NCBI GenBank assembly: GCA_023422635.1
Contig: JAFAGO010000042.1
Location: 124,001 to 188,000, forward strand
DNA length: 64,000 bases
Direction of reading: 5' to 3'
DNA from: Bacteroidota bacterium
GTDB lineage: Bacteria > Bacteroidota > Bacteroidia > Flavobacteriales > Weeksellaceae
Numbering within the stretch: position 1 is the stretch's first letter; each line of letters begins with the position of its first letter. The notes under the pieces are model-generated. The model ran no database searches. It had not been told where the DNA came from and saw nothing but the letters and a program-made list of their open reading frames with translations. Shown one piece after another: positions 57,856 through 64,000 of the stretch. The translations under genes were made by a program, and so were the position numbers.

Positions 57856-58179
57856 TTAGTTACGGTCTTCCGTTTTTCTAAAATAAATTTCATCATCCAA
57901 CCATTCTTTTATCGCAATTGATGTTGGTTTTGGTAATTTTTCGTAATGTTTAGAGATTTCAATTTGTTCTCTGTTTTCAAAAACTTCTTCTAGAGAAGAG
58001 TTGTGCACTGCAAACTCGTCGAGTTTATTATGAAGTTCACTTCTAAGCTCTGCATTAATTTGCTCTGCTCTTTTCCCCATAATTACGATTGCTTCGTAGA
58101 TGGATCCTACTTTATCTTCGATTTTATCTTTGTCGTAAGTAATAGTATTTACTTCCGCTTTGGTATCTTTTACACTCAT
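57856..58179 (-). CDS. rpoZ: DNA-directed RNA polymerase subunit omega (RpoZ, Rpb6-like)
   Basis: A 107-residue Bacteroidota-type omega subunit. The core pattern GSIYEAIVIMGKRAEQIN corresponds to the Rpb6/omega helix that clamps the beta-prime subunit, with a longer C-terminal part than in E. coli. It lies 46 nt downstream of bamD and ends before the terminator at 57801. A TAACTTTG element at 58211-58218 may give it an own promoter inside the bamD-rpoZ gap. Confidence 0.88.
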   Translation of the reverse strand: MSVKDTKAEVNTITYDKDKIEDKVGSIYEAIVIMGKRAEQINAELRSELHNKLDEFAVHNSSLEEVFENREQIEISKHYEKLPKPTSIAIKEWLDDEIYFRKTEDRN

Positions 58180-58210
58180 TTTCTGAAGTTTATTAACGGT
58201 TTGAAGTTTG

Positions 58211-58218
58211 CAAAGTTA
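58211..58218 (-). promoter_or_regulatory. putative -7 element of rpoZ
   Basis: The minus strand reads TAACTTTG in the short gap between bamD and rpoZ, 31 nt before the ATG. No clear TTG upstream. Confidence 0.35.
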
Positions 58219-58225
58219 CAAATTA

Positions 58226-59173
58226 TCATTTAATCTTGAAAGTAGCAGCGGGAATTGGGTTGGAAGCGTTAGCACTGTCTCTCGCAGTTTGTTTCGCTTC
58301 TTTAATCGCTTGTTCTGCTTCGTATTGTTGCTGTTTCTTTTTCAATTCTTCTTTTCGGGCTTCCACATCTTTTTCAACTTTAGCAAAATGCGCTTTCTCC
58401 TTCAATAATTTTTCACGAAGGTCGATTGCTGTTTTTGAATATTCAGTATTAGGAAGTTCTGTTTCTACTTGTTTTGTAAATGCAAGTGCACTTTCAATAC
58501 GATCTCTTTTTAAATCGTATATTGAATTTGTGGCCAAAGCGTATCTTGATTTCATTATGTAATCGTAGATATTCGGACGAAGTTTCGTGCTCGGATAATC
58601 GTTAAGAACATTATCAAATGTTACGTTTGCAGCTCTATAATCCGCCATTTTGTAGTATTGTTTGGCGTTTTCGTAAGCTTTAAATTCTAATTTATAAGAA
58701 AGTTCATCAATTAATTCGTTGATGTTTTTTCCTCTTTCAGAATTGGGATAGTTATTTAAGAAGTCTTGAAGTTCGTTAATAGCAAGCTCAGTACTGCTTT
58801 GATCCAAGTTATAATCTAACGATCCTTCATAGTAGCATAATGCGGACATGTACGCTGCTTCTTCTTTTCTTTCATCTTGTGGAAAGGATACCGCGAAGTT
58901 TTTAAACTGATATCCAGCAAGCTTGTAATTTTTGTCGTAGTAATTCGCGTAAGCCGAGTTAAACACCACATTTGGAGCATCATCGGTACCCGCAACTAAG
59001 TTTGAAAGTCTCTCGTAAAGAGCCAGTGCATCTTGCCATTTCTTCTTTTCGAATTTCTCGTTGGCCACCCGCAGCATAAAATCTTTGTCTGCACTCTGTA
59101 ACGCAAGTTGTTGCTCGGTTTTACAACCAGCTAAAAACAACATTCCTGCAAAAATTAAAATGTACTTTTTCAT
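58226..59173 (-). CDS. bamD: outer-membrane protein assembly factor BamD
   Basis: A 315-residue lipoprotein (lipobox LAGCKT, Cys17) with tetratricopeptide repeats. The pattern KFEKKKWQDALALYERL, YQFKNFAVSFPQDERKEEAAYMSALCYY and FLNNYPNSERG is typical. It is part of the BAM complex that inserts beta-barrels such as the porin and TonB receptors seen in this window. The C-terminal part is Lys/Gln/Glu-rich with a coiled-coil pattern, longer than in E. coli. rpoZ follows in the same direction. Confidence 0.93.
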   Translation of the reverse strand: MKKYILIFAGMLFLAGCKTEQQLALQSADKDFMLRVANEKFEKKKWQDALALYERLSNLVAGTDDAPNVVFNSAYANYYDKNYKLAGYQFKNFAVSFPQDERKEEAAYMSALCYYEGSLDYNLDQSSTELAINELQDFLNNYPNSERGKNINELIDELSYKLEFKAYENAKQYYKMADYRAANVTFDNVLNDYPSTKLRPNIYDYIMKSRYALATNSIYDLKRDRIESALAFTKQVETELPNTEYSKTAIDLREKLLKEKAHFAKVEKDVEARKEELKKKQQQYEAEQAIKEAKQTARDSANASNPIPAATFKIK

Positions 59174-59227
59174 AAAAACCCGGGCAGCAAAATTCTATAC
59201 TTCAATGGATTTCTGCCCTACAGTTTG

Positions 59228-59235
59228 CAAAAATA
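59228..59235 (-). promoter_or_regulatory. putative -7 element of bamD
   Basis: The minus strand reads TATTTTTG, 54 nt before the bamD ATG; the nearest upstream TTG is at a non-standard 12-nt spacing. Confidence 0.4.
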
Positions 59236-59279
59236 AAACTTTTTTGCCAATCCATTTTTTTTTATGATACTTTAACTTT

Positions 59280-59909
59280 TCACGCTTCAGGATTATAGCC
59301 TAAAACAGAAAAAATGGTGACTAATAAATTCCCTCTAATTTTCTTTTCGGCTTCATCTAGATAGCGATCATTGCTCCCTGGAACATACATTTGGTAAAAA
59401 TTTTGATTGCGCACGACAAATAGGGCGGAGCCAATGATAATGGTAATTAAATCTTCAGGATTTGGTGCATTGGTAAAAACGCCTGTAGCAATGCCTTTTT
59501 TCACCACATCATCCAGCTTAAAAGTGAACGTGTTGTAGAAATCCATCAATTCCTCCTTCAAATAATCGGTGTGCCGAAGTTCTTGCGTTACAAACCCATG
59601 AAAGTAGTTGTATTTAAATAATTGATTTACAACGTGTTTTATCATTTCTTTCATTTGCATTTCCGGCTTTCCTTCTTTAATGGTTTCTGCAAATTCAGCA
59701 AAACTTCCTCTCGCTTTTCGCACACGATATTGATAAAGGTAGGACATCATTTTTTCCTTCGATCCAAAATAATACGAAATCATGGCCACATTAATATTGG
59801 CTGCAGAAGAAATATCGCGCACAGAAGTTCCTTCAAAACCCTTCTTTGCAATTAATTTCTCCGCTACTTCTAATATATGAATTTGCTTATCCGTAAACTT
59901 CTTCCCCAT
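59280..59909 (-). CDS. TetR/AcrR family transcriptional regulator
   Basis: A 209-residue regulator. The N-terminal helix-turn-helix reads LIAKKGFEGTSVRDISSAANINVAMISYYFGSKEKMMSYL, a textbook TetR DNA-binding domain, followed by a ligand-binding helical domain. I chose the ATG at 59909; an in-frame ATG at 59939 adds ten hydrophobic residues that do not look like part of the domain. Ligand and target are unknown; no efflux genes adjoin it. Transcribed alone, divergent from tatD. Confidence 0.88.
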   Translation of the reverse strand: MGKKFTDKQIHILEVAEKLIAKKGFEGTSVRDISSAANINVAMISYYFGSKEKMMSYLYQYRVRKARGSFAEFAETIKEGKPEMQMKEMIKHVVNQLFKYNYFHGFVTQELRHTDYLKEELMDFYNTFTFKLDDVVKKGIATGVFTNAPNPEDLITIIIGSALFVVRNQNFYQMYVPGSNDRYLDEAEKKIRGNLLVTIFSVLGYNPEA

Positions 59910-60099
59910 CTTCAGTGGTATTTGGAGTAAAATTAACATTTTTTAAGAACTTCACAAGCAAATGTTTAAAAAGCGCAAGTAGTTGTGCCAGTTCTTTGTT
60001 TATTGGAGGGCAAATTATCAAAAAGAATTCAATATGAATACCATTCAATTTTGAATTCTTTAATGAGAAACAATTTCAAAAGATTATTTTGAAAAGCTT

Positions 60100-60107
60100 T
60101 ATTTTTG
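60100..60107 (+). promoter_or_regulatory. putative -7 element of tatD-tcdA-rnpA, 3 nt before the ATG
   Basis: TATTTTTG, then ACG, then ATG at 60111. The element covers the alternative TTG start at 60105. Confidence 0.45.
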
Positions 60108-60110
60108 ACG

Positions 60111-60737
60111 ATGGTTTTATTTGATTTTCATTATCATCATGAGCAAAAGAGATTTGGTATTTACAATCCCAAGCACAATGAAGCGTTTCCCAACTATTCA
60201 TTTTCTACTGGATTGCATCCCAAAGATTTGGATCAAAATTCCGAGCTTTACTTTGATCGAATTAAAAACGATGCGCAGTCCGATTTCTGTGTTGCAATTG
60301 GCGAGTGTGGATTGGATGCTAGAATTGATGTTGATATGAAAATTCAAGAACAGTATTTTTTTAAACATATTGAATTGGCCAATGAACTTCAAAAACCTTT
60401 AATAATCCATTGTGTACGAAAATTTGATGTACTTCCAAAGTTTAAAAAAGCGGCCAAAGTGCCGATGATTATTCATGGTTTTAATAAAAGAAAAACCATT
60501 GCAGAGCAAATGCATCAACAGGGCTTTTATCTTTCCTTTGGAAATGCGGTGTTTCACAATGTATCTTTGCAGGAAATTGTAAAGGATTTTCCGATTGAAA
60601 AACTCTTTTTAGAAACCGACGATCTTGACTTTGATATCGATCTTCTTTACGAAAAAACGTCATTATTAAAGGGAATCACCAAAGAAGAACTTTTGGAACA
60701 GATTTTAAAAAATTACGAAACAATTACAAATTTATGA
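60111..60737 (+). CDS. TatD family hydrolase
   Basis: A 208-residue metal-dependent hydrolase of the amidohydrolase fold. Metal ligands are visible: FDFHYHH at the start, GECGLDARI, LIIHCVRKFD, MIIHGFN and LFLETDD. It is shorter than E. coli TatD (260). The family is linked to 3'-5' DNA or RNA exonuclease and D-aminoacyl-tRNA-deacylase-type activities. Its stop overlaps the next start by 4 nt (ATGA), so it is coupled to tcdA. I use the ATG at 60111. Confidence 0.87.
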   Translation: MVLFDFHYHHEQKRFGIYNPKHNEAFPNYSFSTGLHPKDLDQNSELYFDRIKNDAQSDFCVAIGECGLDARIDVDMKIQEQYFFKHIELANELQKPLIIHCVRKFDVLPKFKKAAKVPMIIHGFNKRKTIAEQMHQQGFYLSFGNAVFHNVSLQEIVKDFPIEKLFLETDDLDFDIDLLYEKTSLLKGITKEELLEQILKNYETITNL

Positions 60738-61459
60738 GCGCAAAATGGTTGGAACGCACCGAACTATTGATTAAGGAAGAAGGACTTGATAAACTAAAAA
60801 ACGCCCATGTTCTGGTGATCGGATTAGGTGGTGTAGGTTCATTTGCTGCGGAGTTTCTAGCACGAGCTGGCGTTGGAAATTTAACAATTGTAGACGGCGA
60901 TACGGTGGATATTACCAATATTAACCGCCAACTTCCTGCGTTGCATTCAAGTATTGGGAAGCATAAAGTTGAGGTAGTTTCACAGCGTTTGATGGATATT
61001 AATCCGGATCTTCATCTTCACCCGATCAATCAATTTTTGGAGCCTGAAAATATGCAAGCTATTTTAGAAGGTTCTCAATTCGATTATATATTGGATTGCA
61101 TTGATAGCTTAACGCCGAAATTGACTTTAATAAGAGAAGCACGCCGAAGAAAAATTAAATTAGTAAGCTCTATGGGAGCAGGCGGAAAAACCGATCCTAG
61201 CAAAGTAATGGTGCGCGATATTAGTAAAACGCATAATTGTTACTTGGCAAAACAAGTGAGAAAACGATTGAAAAAAGAAAAAATCAATAAAGGTTTTCGC
61301 TGTGTTTTTTCCTCCGAGTTGCAAGACGATGAAAGTTTAAAAATGACCGATGGAAGTAATTTTAAAAGATCTTTCTACGGAACCATTAGCTATATTCCTG
61401 CGCTATTTGGCTTGTACGCAGCTGCAGAAGTAATTAGTTATCTACGTAAAAAAAGCTAA
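60734..61459 (+). CDS. tcdA: tRNA threonylcarbamoyladenosine dehydratase
   Basis: A 241-residue E1-like ThiF-fold enzyme that cyclises t6A37 to ct6A in tRNAs reading ANN codons. The nucleotide-binding loop VLVIGLGGVGSFAAEFLARAGVG, DGDTVDITNINRQ and LVSSMGAGGKTDPSKV are standard for TcdA/CsdL. The active-site CYLAKQVRKRLK and FSSE segments also fit. It overlaps tatD by 4 nt and precedes rnpA by 1 nt, giving a small tRNA-centred operon. Confidence 0.9.
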   Translation: MSAKWLERTELLIKEEGLDKLKNAHVLVIGLGGVGSFAAEFLARAGVGNLTIVDGDTVDITNINRQLPALHSSIGKHKVEVVSQRLMDINPDLHLHPINQFLEPENMQAILEGSQFDYILDCIDSLTPKLTLIREARRRKIKLVSSMGAGGKTDPSKVMVRDISKTHNCYLAKQVRKRLKKEKINKGFRCVFSSELQDDESLKMTDGSNFKRSFYGTISYIPALFGLYAAAEVISYLRKKS

Positions 61460-61460
61460 G

Positions 61461-61832
61461 GTGGAAAAGAAATTTGGCTACTCACGAACAGAGAAACTAA
61501 AACAAAAGAAGGATATAACGCTTCTTTTTGAAAAAGGCAAATGGAAGTCTGCCGGTAGAGTTCGCATTATTATTTGCAAAAATGATTCTGAAGAAAATTC
61601 TGAAGAAAATAAAGTTGGCGTTTCCGTTTCTAAAAGATTTTTTAAAAAAGCAACAGATCGAAATCGCATCAAACGATTGTTAAGAGAAGTTTATCGCTTT
61701 CATAAACACGATTTTTCAGAGCACTTTGGAACGGGTAACGTTGCAATGGTTTTTTGGAATTCCAATAGTAAACCAAGCCATTATTCCCAAGTAGAATCTG
61801 AATTTTTAGCGCTTTTTGAAACAAAAAAATAG
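61461..61832 (+). CDS. rnpA: ribonuclease P protein component
   Basis: A 123-residue basic protein subunit of RNase P, which removes 5' leaders of tRNAs. The RNR motif is VSVSKRFFKKATDRNRIKRLLREVYR. Translation begins at GTG (61461), 1 nt after the tcdA stop; no ATG is available near the conserved N-terminus. A loop between strands contains two tandem copies of SEEN, coded by a 12-bp direct duplication (61585-61608). It is not next to rpmH or yidC here, as is common in Bacteroidota. Confidence 0.92.
   Translation: MEKKFGYSRTEKLKQKKDITLLFEKGKWKSAGRVRIIICKNDSEENSEENKVGVSVSKRFFKKATDRNRIKRLLREVYRFHKHDFSEHFGTGNVAMVFWNSNSKPSHYSQVESEFLALFETKK
61585..61608 (+). repeat. 12-bp tandem duplication within rnpA
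   Basis: ATTCTGAAGAAA occurs twice without gap and in frame, coding for SEEN-SEEN in a surface loop of the RNase P protein. Confidence 0.85.
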
Positions 61833-61894
61833 AACGTTTCGCGTTTGCATATTTTTTGTAATTTCATTTGGTCTAAACTTTTAAAAATTTCAGT

Positions 61895-62515
61895 ATGCTC
61901 GATAATCCCTCATATTGGTCGTACGCACTAAGTGCATTTATCGGAATTGGATTGGCTGCGGCTTCAGGTTTCCGAGTTTTTTTACCAATGTTTGCCGTAA
62001 GTTTGGCTTCATATATGGGTTGGATTCCTCTTCCAGAAAGTTTTCATTGGCTTGGTGGAATTTCCACATTGGTTGCAACGGGAATTGCAATGGTTGCGGA
62101 AATTTTAGCCTATTATATTCCGTATGTCGATCATCTTTTAGATACGATTAATGTTCCTTTGGCAACGGTTGCGGGATCGATTCTTTTCGCAAGTCAGTTT
62201 ACCACAATGGAAGCTTTTCCACAATGGGCATTAGCTTTAATTGCTGGTGGCGGAACTGCGGCAGCGATAAGTTCGGGATTTGCGGGAACGCGAGCAGCGT
62301 CTACAGCAACAACTGGCGGTTTAGGAAATGCTGTTGTAGCAACTACTGAAACTGCTGGAGCAGGAATTATGTCGATTTTAGCAATGGCAGCTCCTATTAT
62401 TGCAGCAATTGCAGCGGTGTTTTTATTAATTATCGTTTTTGTTTTAGGAAGAAAAATCTGGAATAAATTCCGAAAATACAACACCGACGCTCCTATAGAA
62501 ACAAAATCCGAATAA
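61895..62515 (+). CDS. DUF4126 family membrane protein
   Basis: A 206-residue protein with about five membrane helices. The start SYALSAFIGIGLAAASGFRVFLPMFAVSLASYMGWIPLPESFHWLGG is the DUF4126 pattern, and the later GGGTAAAISSGFAGTRAASTATTGGLGNAV stretch is rich in small residues as in the family. Function unknown. It begins 62 nt after rnpA and converges with the long acidic protein gene. Confidence 0.85.
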   Translation: MLDNPSYWSYALSAFIGIGLAAASGFRVFLPMFAVSLASYMGWIPLPESFHWLGGISTLVATGIAMVAEILAYYIPYVDHLLDTINVPLATVAGSILFASQFTTMEAFPQWALALIAGGGTAAAISSGFAGTRAASTATTGGLGNAVVATTETAGAGIMSILAMAAPIIAAIAAVFLLIIVFVLGRKIWNKFRKYNTDAPIETKSE

Positions 62516-62545
62516 TTTCCAGTAAGCGATTCCTCTACGAAAATG

Positions 62546-64000
62546 CTATTTAAAATTGGTGCGTAACTCTTTTATTTCCTGAATGCATTCATCAAAATAA
62601 GTCGTTTTTTCTGGATGCTTTTCTTTTAATGTTTCGTATGCCTTGATGCCTTTCGAATATAAACGTTGTTCCACATAAATTTTGGCTAAAGTTTCCGTCA
62701 TTAAATGCGAAATATCGTCGGATTTTTCTTTGATAATAAATTCAGATTCTTCCTTAAGCTTCGAAATTTTTGGTTCGGTTTCAATAAATTTTTCGATGGC
62801 TTTTTGCTTCACCTCTTCGGTATTTTCTGTAGAAACGTCTCCTACCGATTCCGAAATAGGATCAGTTGCAGTAGATTCTTCAACGACTTCAACAGCGGTG
62901 TTTGCTAAAGGAATTTTTGAGCTATGATCCAGCTGCAACCAACTTTGCCATGTATTGATAAACTGTGGAATATTGCTCGTGTTTTCGTCTGTACTCGAAT
63001 CAGAACTGTTTTCTTCAGAAGATTGTAAATCATCGTTTGAAGTTGTAGATTCTTCAATAGTTTTGTTTTCATCTTTTAAAGAAGAAACGTCCTCTATTCG
63101 TTTTTTATCAATGTTGTCTGACTTCGCTTCTCTTTGCGTTTCCGCATTTGAGTTTGACTCAACTTCAGCTGCTTCATTATTTTTATTCTGAACTTTAAGC
63201 GTTGAATCCGGTGCATTCTGCTGAAAATTCATTGGTTTCCAGCTGGAATTTCTTGGTTCTTCTTTCACTTTCTCATCTTTAATATTGGTTTGATGATGAT
63301 GTTCAGAATCGCTGTCATTAATTTTCTCTGAAACTTTTGTTTCTTCTTTCGGAACAATCGTTTCTTCGTTAAGCTGTGATTCGGAGAAGTTAATGTCGAA
63401 GTTATTAACTTCCGGTTCAGTTGTTGTTTTTTGCGGTTTTGATTTCTTATTTGCCTTCATTTTGGCTTCTACTTCCGCAATTAAACGTTGCATTTCCTCT
63501 TCGTGACGGTTGAGTTTAGGCTTCGGAACTTCGTACGCTTTTTCCGTTTTTTGAACTTCCATTTTTATATTCGGAAGAAAATCATCTGTTCCGTGGAAAC
63601 TCAATGCTGATGGATCTTCAATTTGTTTTTCTTCTTTTTTGATGCTGCTTTCACGAATGTTTTCCTCGCGTGTAAAAGTTTCAGCGTCCTCGGATTCTGA
63701 GTATGTTACGGAATCTTGCTCCTTTTGGATTTCTTCTGAATTTGTAGCAGTAGGGCTTTCTACAACCAAAGGTTCAACTTCTTGAAAGCTGTTGTTATCG
63801 TTGTTTTTAATTTCTGAAATGGATTGGGTGGGTAATGTTTCAGAAACGATTTCCTCTTTTGTAAAGTTTTCAGCGTCTTGCGTTTCGGCAAAACTGTTTT
63901 CTTGTTGCTGCTTTTCTAAATCATCTACAACGTCAGTATTTTTAAAATCTGTTGTATTTTCTGGATTTACCTGTGAAATTTCATTTTCAATAATGTTTGA
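62546..64000 (-). CDS. long acidic low-complexity protein with TPR-like tail, partial (5' end beyond window)
   Basis: The frame is open to the right edge, so at least 484 residues of the C-terminal part are visible and the start is outside. Most of it is a Glu/Ser/Thr/Asn/Lys-rich region with no predicted fold and with degenerate repeats: a DAE-x-FT-x-EE unit recurs about 190 nt apart (near 63860 and 63675). The last 60 residues (MTETLAKIYVEQRLYSKGIKAYETLKEKHP) look like a single TPR-type hairpin. Similar acidic-linker proteins with a short TPR end are frequent in Flavobacteriia; the function is unknown. The TTG at 63769 is not the true start. Confidence 0.75.
   Translation of the reverse strand, partial: SNIIENEISQVNPENTTDFKNTDVVDDLEKQQQENSFAETQDAENFTKEEIVSETLPTQSISEIKNNDNNSFQEVEPLVVESPTATNSEEIQKEQDSVTYSESEDAETFTREENIRESSIKKEEKQIEDPSALSFHGTDDFLPNIKMEVQKTEKAYEVPKPKLNRHEEEMQRLIAEVEAKMKANKKSKPQKTTTEPEVNNFDINFSESQLNEETIVPKEETKVSEKINDSDSEHHHQTNIKDEKVKEEPRNSSWKPMNFQQNAPDSTLKVQNKNNEAAEVESNSNAETQREAKSDNIDKKRIEDVSSLKDENKTIEESTTSNDDLQSSEENSSDSSTDENTSNIPQFINTWQSWLQLDHSSKIPLANTAVEVVEESTATDPISESVGDVSTENTEEVKQKAIEKFIETEPKISKLKEESEFIIKEKSDDISHLMTETLAKIYVEQRLYSKGIKAYETLKEKHPEKTTYFDECIQEIKELRTNFK

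Noticed and set aside
1..64000. Insertion sequences, prophage genes or integrated elements
   Set aside because: No transposase, integrase, phage structural genes or target-site duplications were seen; base composition looks uniform by eye.

Overview
The window is AT-rich chromosomal DNA (roughly one third G+C by eye) from a member of the Bacteroidota, most likely class Flavobacteriia and close to Weeksellaceae such as Chryseobacterium or Kaistella. The grounds are: GLPGLI-family proteins, a type IX secretion (T9SS) C-terminal sorting domain, the order bamD - omega subunit - coaBC - porD - recN, a DUF5687 permease, no Shine-Dalgarno sequences, and repeated promoters of the form TTG-N18-21-TAnnTTTG. 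I see no rRNA, phage, insertion sequence or CRISPR array. There is one tRNA gene, tRNA-Cys.

Layout. 1-2.0 kb: secreted-type MsrB, an L,D-transpeptidase-like protein and OsmC. 2.1-7.1 kb (minus): a metal-handling outer-membrane group, namely two GLPGLI proteins, a small Cys-rich exported protein and a TonB-dependent receptor with two fused HMA domains. 7.3-13.2 kb (plus): SUF iron-sulfur genes (A-type carrier, sufB, sufC, sufD, later a DUF59/SufT-like gene) without sufS or sufE, but with a putative metallopeptidase and a DnaQ-like exonuclease in between. 13.2-16.1 kb (minus): mutL, rhomboid, lipoprotein. 16.3-25.2 kb: radical SAM protein, menD, pabB/pabC (minus), two paralogous membrane proteins, AI-2E transporter, DUF3820, acyltransferase. 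25.3-30.1 kb (minus): MHS-type MFS transporter, porin, histidine kinase and OmpR-type regulator, with four 11-bp direct repeats in front of the porin. 30.2-43.4 kb: miaE, DUF502, a sugar dehydrogenase divergent from a TonB receptor, uvrB, rplU-rpmA, a two-gene ThrE exporter, a flavin oxidoreductase and a T9SS-exported endonuclease I coupled to a stand-alone MnmA C-terminal domain.

The most interesting part is 44.19-48.91 kb. A well-formed promoter drives a structured leader RNA that encodes a 19-residue peptide with a Met-Met-Cys-Cys-Met run. The leader ends in a terminator whose 5' arm can alternatively pair with an upstream segment. Directly behind lie tRNA-Cys, a CxxC-containing DUF4395 protein, the methionine importer MetNIQ and a DAACS symporter, with no other promoter that I can find. 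This reads as a leader-peptide attenuator controlling a tRNA gene together with sulfur amino acid uptake.

49-64 kb is mostly housekeeping: fumC, an SMR exporter, an ABC-2 type pair, recN, porD, coaBC, the RNA polymerase omega subunit, bamD, a TetR regulator, tatD-tcdA-rnpA, DUF4126 and the 3' part of a long acidic protein that runs off the right edge.

Several genes (pabB, menD, uvrB, tatD, thrE and others) have the TAnnTTTG element only 3-5 nt before the start codon, which predicts leaderless or nearly leaderless mRNAs. All functional assignments come from reading motifs by eye; none was verified by a database search.
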